From contig NZ_JACIJO010000003.1 of assembly GCF_014206875.1 (NCBI RefSeq), positions 1,134,660-1,198,659 of the forward strand: a stretch of 64,000 bases of DNA, read 5' to 3'. The notes beneath the pieces were generated by a model that was given only the letters and a program-made list of their open reading frames with translations, made no database searches and was not told the origin of the DNA. Both the position numbers and the translations under genes were made by a program. Positions within the stretch are counted from its first letter, which is position 1; each line of letters begins with the position of its first letter. Positions 24,847 through 34,508 of this stretch are shown here, piece after piece. Source of the DNA: Algoriphagus iocasae. GTDB taxonomy: Bacteria; Bacteroidota; Bacteroidia; Cytophagales; Cyclobacteriaceae.

Positions 24847-25767
24847 ATGAACAGATTTGTAACGGTTGCCACTTTTCAGTATCCTCATCAGGCCCATGTC
24901 ATAAAATCCAAACTTGAATCCCAAGGGATAGCTGTATTTCTAAAGGATGAATTAACGGTACAAGCTTATAATTTCTTATCAAATGCAGTGGGAGGAATCA
25001 AGTTACAAATATCGGAATCAGATTACGAAAAAGCTTATCCACTATTAAAAGAAGCTGGACTGTTAGATATTGAGGATGAAAAACCGTCGTGGATTTTTAA
25101 GTGGATTGATAATCGAACAAACAAAATCCCAGTAGTTAAGAAGTGGCCTGTAGAAATTAGAGGGCTAATTCTTGCCGGGATTATTATGATTCTGATATCT
25201 GCAATAGTTTTCATTATTAACCTGCCATCCAAAGAAGAGCGCTTAAGTGAAATACGACAGAAAAAAGAAAAAGAATTAACCGATAAACTAGAGAACTTCC
25301 ATCTTCCAATAATTGATAGCCTTATTTATCCCAATCCCCAATTGGCAGTCAATTATTCAAAAGAATTATTGTCTACATCATACCCTAACAATGAAAATCT
25401 ATATTTAATGCTGGCCTATGGTTATGTACAATTGGACTCTTTTAGCCTTGCAAGCGAGAATTTCAGTAATTCAATGATTTATGGTTTTAAAAATCCAAAT
25501 GGGTTTGCTGGTATGGCATATTGCCAAGTTCAATTGGGGAATTATGAGGAAGCTATAGATTATTTGAAAAGTGCAGTCGAAATAAATGAGGATTACAAAT
25601 CTCAATTAGCAAGTGTTTATGAGCTAAATGAAGATTGGTCATCTGCTGAAAAGTACTACTCTGAGTACATTGAAGAGAGGGAAAAGTGGGATAGAAATAA
25701 TGATATTAACGCTGATTTCCAGAAAGTAAAGTTGAAAAGAGATAGCATTAGAGGTTTGATTGATTAA
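24847..25767 (+). CDS. DUF2007 (putative signal-transducing) + TPR membrane protein
   Basis: 306 aa. Residues 1-75 form a DUF2007-type ferredoxin-like domain (FVTVATFQYPHQAHVIKSKL, GIAVFLKDE, GGIKLQISESDYEKA). One membrane helix follows at about 106-127, then a charged linker and TPR-like helix pairs (NPQLAVNYSKELL, NLYLMLAYGYVQL, FAGMAYCQVQLGNYEEAIDY). N-terminus cytoplasmic and TPRs periplasmic is the simplest topology. Function unknown. The next gene starts 3 bp after its stop. Confidence 0.72.
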   Translation: MNRFVTVATFQYPHQAHVIKSKLESQGIAVFLKDELTVQAYNFLSNAVGGIKLQISESDYEKAYPLLKEAGLLDIEDEKPSWIFKWIDNRTNKIPVVKKWPVEIRGLILAGIIMILISAIVFIINLPSKEERLSEIRQKKEKELTDKLENFHLPIIDSLIYPNPQLAVNYSKELLSTSYPNNENLYLMLAYGYVQLDSFSLASENFSNSMIYGFKNPNGFAGMAYCQVQLGNYEEAIDYLKSAVEINEDYKSQLASVYELNEDWSSAEKYYSEYIEEREKWDRNNDINADFQKVKLKRDSIRGLID

Positions 25768-25770
25768 GAG

Positions 25771-25956
25771 ATGAGTGATAAACAAAAAAACAATCAACTC
25801 TGTCCAAATTGTGGTTCAGATAATATTGCAAAAAGTAGAAAGCTATCATTGGTCGCTGGGATTCTGATATTTTTTTGGATTCCCATTCCCTCCTTTAAAA
25901 AAGAGTATCACTGTTTTGATTGTTACTCCGATTTTAAGTATGAAAGTGAAACATAA
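25771..25956 (+). CDS. Small zinc-ribbon membrane protein, 61 aa
   Basis: CPNCGSDN at the N-terminus and CFDC near the C-terminus give a four-cysteine zinc ribbon. Between them is a hydrophobic stretch LVAGILIFFWIPIPSF. It starts 3 bp after the DUF2007/TPR gene and is surely co-transcribed. A DUF2007 protein beside a zinc-ribbon protein is common in Bacteroidota. Immediately after its stop a vsr remnant begins. Confidence 0.65.
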   Translation: MSDKQKNNQLCPNCGSDNIAKSRKLSLVAGILIFFWIPIPSFKKEYHCFDCYSDFKYESET

Positions 25957-25959
25957 CAT

Positions 25960-26160
25960 GCTATCAGGCCCAACCGGGAATTCTGGATCGCCAAGATCGT
26001 GCGGAATATGGAGAGGGACCTGGAAATCAATGCCTACTATCAATCCAAAGGCTGGACAGTATTGAGGTTTTGGGATTTTGAGGTGAAAGGGGAGTTGGGT
26101 GCCTGTTTGAATATTGTGTTAAGGCATTTTAAGGAGTTGATGCTTTTTTTTAAAAAATAG
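25960..26160 (+). pseudogene. vsr remnant, C-terminal 66 codons
   Basis: This frame reads AIRPNREFWIAKIVRNMERD, then a block ending in GWTVLRFWDFEVKGELGA, closely matching the C-terminal third of the intact Vsr-like protein at 23460-23948, with obvious nucleotide identity as well. The 5' part, including the catalytic Asp and FWHG, is missing and there is no in-frame start. It ends in TAG at 26158. A truncated duplicate or a residue of an older vsr. Confidence 0.85.
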
Positions 26161-26461
26161 CTCCGGTTTGCTTTATTAGGTAATAGCAAAAAAAAATTGA
26201 AATAAAATTTATTAGTTTTCATCAATGGCTTATTCGCTTTAAAGCAGAAGTCAAGTGGTGCAGTTTTTACCAATGGATTCGATTTCCTGACAGATGGAAA
26301 CGAAAAAGGCCCGCACCGATATGCAGGCCATTTCTTTTACCTGATTACGTTTCGTTTCCGAAAGAAGCTTGATCAGATCTAACTCTTCAAAAGTACGAAT
26401 ATTTTTTCATTAGGCTTAATTTCCCAATCCCCGGTTCTATAGTAAAATACAGCGTGACTAA
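26161..26461. other. Intergenic between vsr remnants
   Basis: Three hundred bp that hold the island terminator (26308-26329) and otherwise nothing I can read as a gene. Confidence 0.5.
26308..26329 (-). terminator. Terminator of the defence operon
   Basis: GGCCCGCA at 26308 pairs with TGCAGGCC at 26322 (one G-T wobble) around a 6-nt loop; the minus strand continues into a T run. It is the first strong hairpin after the winged-helix gene that ends the island. The flanking A/T runs could make it work both ways. Confidence 0.75.
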
Positions 26462-26581
26462 GAAGTCAATACCAATTACCAATTCAATAGTTGGACTGTG
26501 TTGGTGTTTTGGGATTTTGACATGAAGGGGGAAATAGGAGCTTGGGCAATTACAACCACCATTTTAACCAATAAAATATAG
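26462..26581 (+). pseudogene. Second vsr remnant, ~40 codons
   Basis: The frame after a TAA reads EVNTNYQFNSWTVLVFWDFD followed by MKGEIGA, recognisably the Vsr C-terminal segment (EINAYYKSKSWTVLRFWDFE) but more diverged than the first remnant. Its last 18 nt overlap the 3' end of the convergent winged-helix gene. Confidence 0.7.
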
Positions 26582-26806
26582 TTTACGTGAACCAACTTTT
26601 TTGTATTTCACTTTGCCCTCATTTACGAGTAAACCTACCACAGACCAAGAAAGATAATTCTTCTGATTACCTTCAAAGTCTGATTCAAGCTTAAGTAAAC
26701 GAGCAATTTCATTGTTAATAATCCCCTCAGGATTTTGTTTAATTACTTCTAAAATTGCCTCTTTTAAAAGTGAAACTGCATAAATTGATTTTTCTTTTAT
26801 ATCCAT
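26564..26806 (-). CDS. Small winged-helix DNA-binding protein
   Basis: 80 aa. The helix-turn-helix region IINNEIARLLKLESDFEGNQ is followed by LSWSVVGLLVNEGKVKYKKV and a beta wing ending RKLYFIG. This looks like the wHTH units found beside, or fused to, restriction endonucleases. Last gene of the island, 87 bp downstream of the AIPR gene and before the terminator. It may bind DNA for the AIPR/PD-(D/E)XK proteins or regulate the operon; both are inferences. Confidence 0.7.
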   Translation of the reverse strand: MDIKEKSIYAVSLLKEAILEVIKQNPEGIINNEIARLLKLESDFEGNQKNYLSWSVVGLLVNEGKVKYKKVGSRKLYFIG

Positions 26807-26893
26807 ATTATTAGTTTTTAGTTGACTGGGATTTCCACTATATTGATAATAGCGTTTGAGAACTTTGGTATATCTGGAAAAGGATTTGTCTTA

Positions 26894-29269
26894 TCACACT
26901 CTTAACCCAAACCTCTTCAATTTCTTAATTGCGCTCTCCACTATCTCCAATCGTTTTAAATCAACAGTTTCTTTTCGCTTTATTTTCTGTTGAACTGAGC
27001 GTATCACGCTTAGCTCATTAAATCCCAAGGTTTGTGTTTGTTCTCCAAGATCGATAATTCTTTTCCAATCATCGTTTTCAAGTTTTTCGAGTCTATTGTA
27101 TAATTCTGCTGGGTCAATGAGGTCTTTTTCGTCAAGTTTGCTTATTGCTATAACCTTTTCAAAATCAATATTTTTTTCAGTCAAAAAATCAACAATACTA
27201 GCGCCTTTTTCAATAAGTTGATCAGAAAGGCTTCCAGACTCTTTTAGGACTTTTCTTATCATCGAAACATTTGTCTCCTGATAATTAGATAAGATACCCG
27301 TTTGCAGATTATATAGAAACAATCCGTCCCAGAACCTAAGCCCGAGAGATGTGATTTTTTGAAGTTTGTTGTATTTCTGGCTTTCTTCTAGAGAAGTGCT
27401 GTCTGATTCGTATCTGGATTTATATTCTCTTTCGTCTATCAGGTATTTTCGGATAACACCCATGTCCAGGTTATGTTCTTTTAAGCCTTTTAGTGATGCC
27501 CATGTTTTTTCTGACTTTGCAGCCTCACTTATAAGAGCAACATTCAAATTGTTAAGAAAGCCATAAACAAATTTTAATGCCTTTTTCAACTCTAATTGAA
27601 GATCTCCTGGCACGTATTGCTTTTCCCATATTATTGCTAGGTTAAGGCGATTGTCAGTCAAAAAATGAATGTAGGATAGGGCATAGGTCACTGTTTGGGA
27701 CTTGATGTTTGTGTCTCCAATTGGATCTTGGTTTTTCCGGCCGAATAGTTTGTCAGCTACTTTAAAGAGGATTGCATTTGCGACAATGTCTTGCCAGTAA
27801 ATTCGGCTGGGTTTTTTCTTTTTAAAATCCTTTTCTACTTCTTTTAAAAACTGATTGTAGTTTTTTTGAGCACCCTTGGAAACATGATAGGGCTGCTGAT
27901 TCCAGACATTAACATATTTTGCTATTTCCGACTTAACAATAACTTGGTTTCGTGGATATTTTAGTACGAAGGCATCCTTTTTTCCTTTTGTTGGTTCTTT
28001 GTTCAACGCTTCTTTGTACTGTCCTTTTACCCTTTCAAGAAACCAAACTGTTTGCTTATTTGTGTCCGAAGGATCAATGGAATAGGATGTTCTGGAAAGT
28101 TCCTCCAGCCGTTGAAGGAACGGATTGTTGGATGTCAAATCAAGTTCAGAAACCGGATTCTGGGAATTTGCATACCTCGATATATAAGGTACCGCTTCGT
28201 TCTTTTTGTCTTCGTCCTTAATGACGGTCAGCTTCATCTGGACGAACACCTTCGAGATATCAGCCTTAAATCTCTTTCCGGTATGAAACAGCGAGGCAGT
28301 TGTTTGGCCTCCATTGACTATTTGAAAGTCCTTTACTGCAGTGATTACTAAATGACCGCTTTCATTTCTTTCAGTTTTTACTTCTTGTGCTGTAGTTGCA
28401 ATCCCGTTGTTGTATGGTAAAAACATATATGGCTCCTGTCTGATTGTCTCACGGATTCCCTTGTTGATTTTACCGTTTTGTTGCAAGAAGGCTCGGACAT
28501 TGCTTTCCAAAAGTCTAGTACCATAATTCTGATAGAGGTTGGACAAAATACTTCCAGGGACTATCGCCAAATAACATTCATAAAGATCATTGCCGGAAGG
28601 CATTGAAAGACATGGGAGTACGGCTCCCAACTTTTTTTTGAAATCTATTTCAATTGGCTCTCTATTGTACTTTGACTGCGAAAGACGATGTAGACGCTCT
28701 GCATCCCAAACTTGAAAATTGAAAACAACCTCTTCAAGACCTTTAATTGAATAATTCACCGGAGGATCATGTGGGATATTTCCATTTGAAATGATGAAAA
28801 TATTTATGCGAATGATATCCTTATAATTATCACGTATTAGTTTAGCAAGGCCAAAAGCTTCCGAGGAAGGTTCTATATCCTCCAAATGACCTTTGAAAGC
28901 TGCGTTAATGAAACCAGTCGGCCATTTAATTAATTTTTCGAAATCAGATTTACCGATTCGATATAGCTGATTGGTATCTTGAAAAGAGGCTATAAAAATG
29001 TCAAGTGTCTCAAAGCCCTCTTCAATTGCGTAACCATTGATCTTAAATTGGATGTTTTCCAGTTTATTTTCCTTGATATAGGGACACAGTCTTATACTGT
29101 CAGTTTCTCCTGCTTCCGCCAATAGCTCCATTACATGCTCTGTGAATTTATTCTCTTTGGAATTTCCGTCCTCATCTGCATAGGTAAGTGAGTTGACTTC
29201 ATGATAAAGCTCCTGAAGATACTGTTCGAGTTCAAAGTCAGTGTGTAAAGTTCCTGTTATTTGGCTCAT
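26894..29269 (-). CDS. AIPR-family protein (abortive infection/phage resistance)
   Basis: 791 aa. An N-terminal alpha/beta region (about 1-210) may be nuclease-like. The AIPR core has YGTRLLESNVRAFLQQNGKI, KGIRETI, EPYMFLPYNNGIATTA and DFQIVNGGQTTASLFHTGK, in the order seen in the family. C-terminal helices complete it. AIPR proteins occur with Z1 helicases, DUF4420 nucleases and GHKL ATPases in restriction-like loci, as here. Its ATG overlaps the PD-(D/E)XK gene stop by 4 bp, so it is translationally coupled. The biochemical role is not settled. Confidence 0.92.
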   Translation of the reverse strand: MSQITGTLHTDFELEQYLQELYHEVNSLTYADEDGNSKENKFTEHVMELLAEAGETDSIRLCPYIKENKLENIQFKINGYAIEEGFETLDIFIASFQDTNQLYRIGKSDFEKLIKWPTGFINAAFKGHLEDIEPSSEAFGLAKLIRDNYKDIIRINIFIISNGNIPHDPPVNYSIKGLEEVVFNFQVWDAERLHRLSQSKYNREPIEIDFKKKLGAVLPCLSMPSGNDLYECYLAIVPGSILSNLYQNYGTRLLESNVRAFLQQNGKINKGIRETIRQEPYMFLPYNNGIATTAQEVKTERNESGHLVITAVKDFQIVNGGQTTASLFHTGKRFKADISKVFVQMKLTVIKDEDKKNEAVPYISRYANSQNPVSELDLTSNNPFLQRLEELSRTSYSIDPSDTNKQTVWFLERVKGQYKEALNKEPTKGKKDAFVLKYPRNQVIVKSEIAKYVNVWNQQPYHVSKGAQKNYNQFLKEVEKDFKKKKPSRIYWQDIVANAILFKVADKLFGRKNQDPIGDTNIKSQTVTYALSYIHFLTDNRLNLAIIWEKQYVPGDLQLELKKALKFVYGFLNNLNVALISEAAKSEKTWASLKGLKEHNLDMGVIRKYLIDEREYKSRYESDSTSLEESQKYNKLQKITSLGLRFWDGLFLYNLQTGILSNYQETNVSMIRKVLKESGSLSDQLIEKGASIVDFLTEKNIDFEKVIAISKLDEKDLIDPAELYNRLEKLENDDWKRIIDLGEQTQTLGFNELSVIRSVQQKIKRKETVDLKRLEIVESAIKKLKRFGLRV

Positions 29270-30252
29270 ATCATTGTTCTAAATACATCTGCTTCTGGAA
29301 CTTCAAATGGACCACAGGATGAAATATCAATCTGATATTTTACATTATATATAGCATCACTAAGTAGATTACCTTTTAGGATCACGGGGAATCCATTCTG
29401 AATCTTGAAGAACCTCACATTATTTACTGAATAACTAATCTCATTATAGTTTTCAATCATGTCACCACTTACTCCTGCATGTTCAAGCCTAGTTTCAAAC
29501 TCTTCTGTCAGTTCAGGGTCGTGATTTATCAAATCCTTTATTTCTTCTATAATGGCGACAAGCGAATTCTGATTTCCTGTTGTTTCAGTTACCGAAATCA
29601 AGCCAAGGAAGAGATGATCCCATGCAGTAAAATCAAGTTGCTGCTCATTTGAAACATATACTGAGGGATTGTTTGCTTTAGTTGTTTTAATCTCTACTGC
29701 GTTTCCATCCTTTGCAAAATCTTGGTTTGCACTTTCCGCACCTCTCCATGAGTGCAAAGCTTCCTGATGATTTGATGAGTTCTGAAGCAGTAAACTGAGA
29801 AAGAAAAGTTCCCCGAATAACCCTCTCTGTTTATCAGCAGATAAAAATTCTCCTGTTGCTTTGGAAAAGAGTTTTTTCCAATAATTTACCCTTTGGTTAA
29901 TTAACGTAAGAGCTTCCTGAGGTTCAGCGACCGGACCAAGTTTTTCAATAATGTCCTCTATGAACATTGTGAAAATTTCCTTCAGTTCTTTTTCAAGTAG
30001 AATGATAGTGTATTCAGTGTGGGATTGGCTGTAAGGTATTGCTTGTATTTCCACCCCACGGAATTTTCTCAGGTAGTTTTTATGTAATGCAGCTGTTGTA
30101 TCCAGTTCCATTTGAAACATTCTGGCACCCGTTACTCCAATGAGTCCAATGAAACAATTCAATCCGGAAATTGAATCAATCCGTTTTCTCACCACATTCT
30201 TTCCGGATATAGATTCCTGTTCAAGCCATAACTTTTTTATTTCACCCATCAT
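29266..30252 (-). CDS. PD-(D/E)XK motif protein (DUF4420)
   Basis: Start chosen at the double ATG (30252), 11 bp inside the Z1 gene end, because the region upstream of it is only the Z1 frame's shadow. 328 aa. The nuclease signature is GLFGELFFL (Glu148), then QDFAKDGNAVEIKTTK (Asp178, Glu187-x-Lys189), the PD-(D/E)XK layout. Family members are thought to be the DNA-cutting subunits of Z1/GHKL-type restriction-like systems. Overlaps on both sides show tight coupling. Confidence 0.9.
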   Translation of the reverse strand: MMGEIKKLWLEQESISGKNVVRKRIDSISGLNCFIGLIGVTGARMFQMELDTTAALHKNYLRKFRGVEIQAIPYSQSHTEYTIILLEKELKEIFTMFIEDIIEKLGPVAEPQEALTLINQRVNYWKKLFSKATGEFLSADKQRGLFGELFFLSLLLQNSSNHQEALHSWRGAESANQDFAKDGNAVEIKTTKANNPSVYVSNEQQLDFTAWDHLFLGLISVTETTGNQNSLVAIIEEIKDLINHDPELTEEFETRLEHAGVSGDMIENYNEISYSVNNVRFFKIQNGFPVILKGNLLSDAIYNVKYQIDISSCGPFEVPEADVFRTMI

Positions 30253-33016
30253 CTTCAGTATCGTCATCGTCCTGAAGAATTTCTTCAAATTCGTTTTGAA
30301 TAGGTCGGGCGGCATATTCATAAGTTGCCTCTCCATCAAATTCCGGGAAGATCAATCCAAAACCAACTAAGGGTATGTTTTTGTCAATGTCGGGAGAGAT
30401 CCTTGGGTCCAGAGGCATTATTACTAAAAGAGGAGTTTCTTCACAATTCCGTTTGTCTTTTATTTCCTGCTCTGTTGGCTCAAAATCAAATTGCAGATCT
30501 ATCATTCTGGCTCTTTTATCCAGAATGGCATTTTTGTTCCCCTTAACTATTAGTTCTGTCAGTCCGTTTTCAAGGTTACGGGCGGGCAGTCCGGCAGTAA
30601 TATTTCCATCACTCCAGCTGAACAGATGTGATTGAACTGGTTTACCACTGAGATCACCTTTTGTGGTAATCGTATTACCTGTATTCAAAATGACAGCAAC
30701 TGACCATTCTGTAAGTTTACCATGTTGGTTTTGCTTTTCAATGTATGACCTTAATATATCACTGCGAATGTAGCCTGACTGGTAGGAGGCGATAAAATCA
30801 GATACAATAGTTGAACTCACATTCTTCCATAACAAACCATTTATCCCCCGAACTGATTGTTGCTTTTCAGGACTGGCAAGCCGATTTAGAAGATTTGTGA
30901 ACGACTGATAGTTTGAATTTACCACAGCTGATGACTTTTCAAATGCATAAGTTTGGATCAGTTTACCAGAAAAGCCTACCTGTATTCGCTCATGATCTCT
31001 CATTCTGGTTACAGAGGTAATAAGCAACATACCGGGATGTGTTCGTACCTTTAGCTGAAAATCTTCAGGACGCAGGTTTCGAGCTGCCAACTCATCAAAA
31101 TCTGCCCGCATTTCCTCCGTGGCCATGGTCACGTGTCGATACCAGTTTACCAGTTGTTCGGTTGTATATAACCTGCAGAGATCAACATAACCAGGGCGGT
31201 AGCCGAACCACCTTCCCATTTGCATAAGAGAATCATACATACGCGTAGTACGCAGATAATAGCTGACTGATAAACCCTCCAGCGTAATGCCACGAGCCAG
31301 TTTATTTCCACCTACTGCTATTACTGACAGTCCATTTTCATATTTTCCGTAGTTGATTTCTTCAATATTGTGGTATTCAAGATCACGGGTGTTTTTTGTT
31401 CCATGTACTGCCCGAACTTCTATTTTGGTTACCGCATTGATCAATTCAGATTTTACCTTATCCCAGATCAAGGGTTTTATTTTTGGGTCAGAATAGGAAA
31501 GATTTTCAAGTACTTCTTCTGTCGTTGGAATAAAATCGTTTTTGTAGAGATCCTCCAGTTCTGTTAAAAGATCACCTTGTCCTGATTTGATTTGTCTTTT
31601 ATAATCTCTCAGTATTTCATTTACGAGCCATGCGATTCGGTCAATCCATGCTACCCTGAGTGCAACGTGTATAAGCATAGAGTTATGCTTTTTTTCCTGT
31701 CCTCTGAGGCGTCTGATTGCACATGTTAGAATAAATGATTTAATAGCATCTTTAAGTGATCCCGGAACATCATCAGGAAGTATATCCCTGTTATTGCGGT
31801 TTATTGAACGGGGAAACCAAGGCTCCTGATCTTCTGCAAGACGAATGATATCCAAGCCTTCAAACTCTTCTCCGGTTTTTTCGTTCTCGAATCCGAAAAC
31901 CTGTGCTGCTCCTATATAGTTGGATGGTGGAGGAATATTTATGATAAAGTCACGTGGAAACAAGTCTTCACCAACTTTTAACCTTACATCCTTCACCATG
32001 GTTTCGAGCTCTTCACTCCATGTTGAAGGGATAAAGAGGTTTGCATAAGGTGTGGCCGTATAACCGATAAAGGTGTTTTGATTGAACAGGTTTAATAATG
32101 TCCTGATAAGTCTGTTAATGGTTCTAACATCTATTTCAGTTCCGGAATTGACAGAAGCATTATCTGCTTCATCATCAATTACCAGAACAGGAACATTATG
32201 AATCTTTCTGTTTCCTGGAGCAACTTCAACGGCAAACTGGTTGAGCCAAAGGATTAGATTTTCCAGAACGCTTTTGTACTTTTTGATTACAAGAACAGTA
32301 GGGCTTTTCCCTCTTATTGGAACATTCAGTCTGGTAGCTATTCCCCTGTTAAAGTCTCCTTTATCATCAGATGAAGTATAGGAGTAGATTTCCGTATCAA
32401 CTTTGTAATTACCAACACCTATGCGATTGGTTTTACCTCTCAAAATTAAATCAGCACTGTTACGTCCGATATATCCTTCATCAATCCTTACCTGCGTTTG
32501 CGACCGAAGCGTATTGTGTAATCCTGCGATCACAATAATAAGTTTATAGCCGGCATCCGTTGCCTTGTTGATCAATCCTGTATAGTTAGCGGTCTTTCCT
32601 GATTGCACATTCCCTACAACCATGCCTCTTCTGTCCCATGGTCCGGAAGTTTTTGGATTGATACACTTATCCAGAATTTTGTCTGTGAGGTCATCCAGGT
32701 TATCCACAGGAAAAGAACCGTCCTTTGTTTTGAGATATGAACGATATCGGTTCCACAATTCCCACTGAATTGATGCTTTAACATCATTCAGCCAGGGTTT
32801 TACATCTTTATCTATCAGTTGTGTGGCCTGACCAGAGTAAATCTCAAAATCAGCTTCCAGCTGAGCGATCAGATCGTCCTTGATTGCACGATCAAATCCG
32901 GGCATCAGGAATACATTTTCAACTTCTGCTGCAATGATCTCTGCGTTAAGTTCCGACCGGTGGTGTTTCGTCAGCAGGACATGAGCGATATTACGGGCAC
33001 TTTCAAAATGATCCAT
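30242..33016 (-). CDS. Z1-domain helicase/endonuclease-associated ATPase
   Basis: 924 aa. Superfamily-2-like motifs are clear: Walker A GNVQSGKT (135-142), DDEAD (281-285), GYTATPYANLF (318-328), then in the Z1 domain GGNKLARGITLEGLSVSYYL and the arginine-finger motif MQMGRWFGYRPGY. The Z1 domain marks a helicase clade found almost only in restriction-type gene clusters. Likely translocates on DNA and delivers it to the nuclease. Start codon overlaps the GHKL gene stop (TAATG), and its end overlaps the nuclease start. Confidence 0.95.
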   Translation of the reverse strand: MDHFESARNIAHVLLTKHHRSELNAEIIAAEVENVFLMPGFDRAIKDDLIAQLEADFEIYSGQATQLIDKDVKPWLNDVKASIQWELWNRYRSYLKTKDGSFPVDNLDDLTDKILDKCINPKTSGPWDRRGMVVGNVQSGKTANYTGLINKATDAGYKLIIVIAGLHNTLRSQTQVRIDEGYIGRNSADLILRGKTNRIGVGNYKVDTEIYSYTSSDDKGDFNRGIATRLNVPIRGKSPTVLVIKKYKSVLENLILWLNQFAVEVAPGNRKIHNVPVLVIDDEADNASVNSGTEIDVRTINRLIRTLLNLFNQNTFIGYTATPYANLFIPSTWSEELETMVKDVRLKVGEDLFPRDFIINIPPPSNYIGAAQVFGFENEKTGEEFEGLDIIRLAEDQEPWFPRSINRNNRDILPDDVPGSLKDAIKSFILTCAIRRLRGQEKKHNSMLIHVALRVAWIDRIAWLVNEILRDYKRQIKSGQGDLLTELEDLYKNDFIPTTEEVLENLSYSDPKIKPLIWDKVKSELINAVTKIEVRAVHGTKNTRDLEYHNIEEINYGKYENGLSVIAVGGNKLARGITLEGLSVSYYLRTTRMYDSLMQMGRWFGYRPGYVDLCRLYTTEQLVNWYRHVTMATEEMRADFDELAARNLRPEDFQLKVRTHPGMLLITSVTRMRDHERIQVGFSGKLIQTYAFEKSSAVVNSNYQSFTNLLNRLASPEKQQSVRGINGLLWKNVSSTIVSDFIASYQSGYIRSDILRSYIEKQNQHGKLTEWSVAVILNTGNTITTKGDLSGKPVQSHLFSWSDGNITAGLPARNLENGLTELIVKGNKNAILDKRARMIDLQFDFEPTEQEIKDKRNCEETPLLVIMPLDPRISPDIDKNIPLVGFGLIFPEFDGEATYEYAARPIQNEFEEILQDDDDTEDDG

Positions 33017-34503
33017 TATTCAAAATATTCGATTAACTGTGTGTACTGGTTGAATGGCTCTATATTAAAAATCTGCTTTATGGCTAATTCACGATTCATT
33101 CCGGTGGATTTCAGTGACCCGTACATCATTTTGGCCAATTCTATTGTGCCAGAATCCGGTTCAGTTTGATTATCTCTTAGCTCATGACTTTCAGGTTCTT
33201 CACTGTGAAACTGAATAATAGATTCCACAGGTGTAGTTTCACCAATCAATTTCAGAACTGAGCTGAATTCTGATGCGGTTATCAATTTCTTCTCAAGCAG
33301 ACTTTTAATAATAGCATGTTCCTCATTGATGTAATAATGCCGGACATCATCCCTTCCTTTTTTTGCTTTCCAAACCGGTTGAAAGTCAAAACTTGTGATG
33401 GAATCATCCAACATTATCTGATTGCCTCTGAACCGGTGAACCGTACCAGCTGCTTTCCGAGTCATTTTTCCAAGACGAATAAGGTCTTTACGAACTGAAA
33501 GTGAAGGTGTGGCCGTGGCTTTCTTTATGTCTATTTTCCAATCATGGTCCAGAATATTTGGGATGTCAATTAGGATTCTTGCATTCTTGAAATGCTCATT
33601 TTTGGGGAATAGCCCAAGCCAATCTCCATAAAGTAGCAAACGGCTGTTGCGATAAATATAAAAACCTTGCAGGCGGTACCATTCTTCTGTTTTTGCTTTT
33701 TTACGCTCTTCCTGATTTAGTTTGGAAATGTGTGGGAGTACATAACATTTGATGCTAACCTGATTTTTATCAAGGGTTTCCTGTGCTATCAACTGGCCTC
33801 CTTCTGATTCTTTCATAAAGGGATCCCATGGTTCCAGTTTATTGCCATTCATCCAGATGGACAACTTTTTTCTTTCCATGAATCGATGAAAGACTAGGCT
33901 GAGATGTTCTTCTAGCTTTTCAAACTCTTCTAGAAATACAGTTCTTGCTGCTTCATTGTGAATATTAGCGTTGCCGACCAACCGATCCAGCTTTTCCCAA
34001 AGCACGATAGTTCCTTGATCAAATTTTTCTAGTCGTTCCTGATAGCTTTCATCAGATAGGTAGTCTAGCAAATTCCATTTACCTGTCTCATTGACAAAGT
34101 CCAGATCCCAATGCCTTTTGATTGTGCTATGTTTCTCCTTCTTAGTCAAAACCGTGAGCGCTTTACATTGAGAAAATGAGGAGGTTTTAAGTCCAAGACC
34201 AAACCTCCCTAGGTCATGCGACTCACGCTCATCCTTGGGGTCTTTGCTGCCCGGGGTCATAGCAAGGATCAATTCGACTTTGTCCATCCCTGTTCCGTTG
34301 TCAGTGATTGATACTGAGGAATTTTCACCTGCCCACTTATAATCTATCCAAACGTTTGTGGCTCTAGCAGAAATGCTATTGTCAATAATATCGGCAATTG
34401 CGGTTTGAAGATTATATCCAAAGGCCCGAAAAGTATTGATCATTGCTCCGGCTTTAGGAGGGGTTTCTTCAGCTAAATAGTATTGACCTATTTTTTTGTG
34501 CAC
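33016..34503 (-). CDS. GHKL ATPase, MutL/Hsp90-like, restriction-associated
   Basis: 495 aa. The ATP-binding Bergerat fold is intact: N-box AIADIIDNSISA (D41, N42), G1 DNGTGM (68-73) and G2 LGRFGLGLKTSS (98-109). Downstream sequence is of the type seen in MORC-like bacterial ATPases of restriction-modification loci. Such ATPases are thought to clamp on DNA and couple recognition to cleavage. The gene starts 5 bp after the kinase-ATPase stop and overlaps the Z1 gene by one base. Confidence 0.92.
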   Translation of the reverse strand: MHKKIGQYYLAEETPPKAGAMINTFRAFGYNLQTAIADIIDNSISARATNVWIDYKWAGENSSVSITDNGTGMDKVELILAMTPGSKDPKDERESHDLGRFGLGLKTSSFSQCKALTVLTKKEKHSTIKRHWDLDFVNETGKWNLLDYLSDESYQERLEKFDQGTIVLWEKLDRLVGNANIHNEAARTVFLEEFEKLEEHLSLVFHRFMERKKLSIWMNGNKLEPWDPFMKESEGGQLIAQETLDKNQVSIKCYVLPHISKLNQEERKKAKTEEWYRLQGFYIYRNSRLLLYGDWLGLFPKNEHFKNARILIDIPNILDHDWKIDIKKATATPSLSVRKDLIRLGKMTRKAAGTVHRFRGNQIMLDDSITSFDFQPVWKAKKGRDDVRHYYINEEHAIIKSLLEKKLITASEFSSVLKLIGETTPVESIIQFHSEEPESHELRDNQTEPDSGTIELAKMMYGSLKSTGMNRELAIKQIFNIEPFNQYTQLIEYFE

Positions 34504-34508
34504 CTAGC

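Noticed and set aside
30253-30339. The upstream extension of the PD-(D/E)XK gene
   Set aside because: It would overlap the Z1 gene by almost 100 bp; the double ATG at 30252 fits the coupled overlaps seen at the other junctions.
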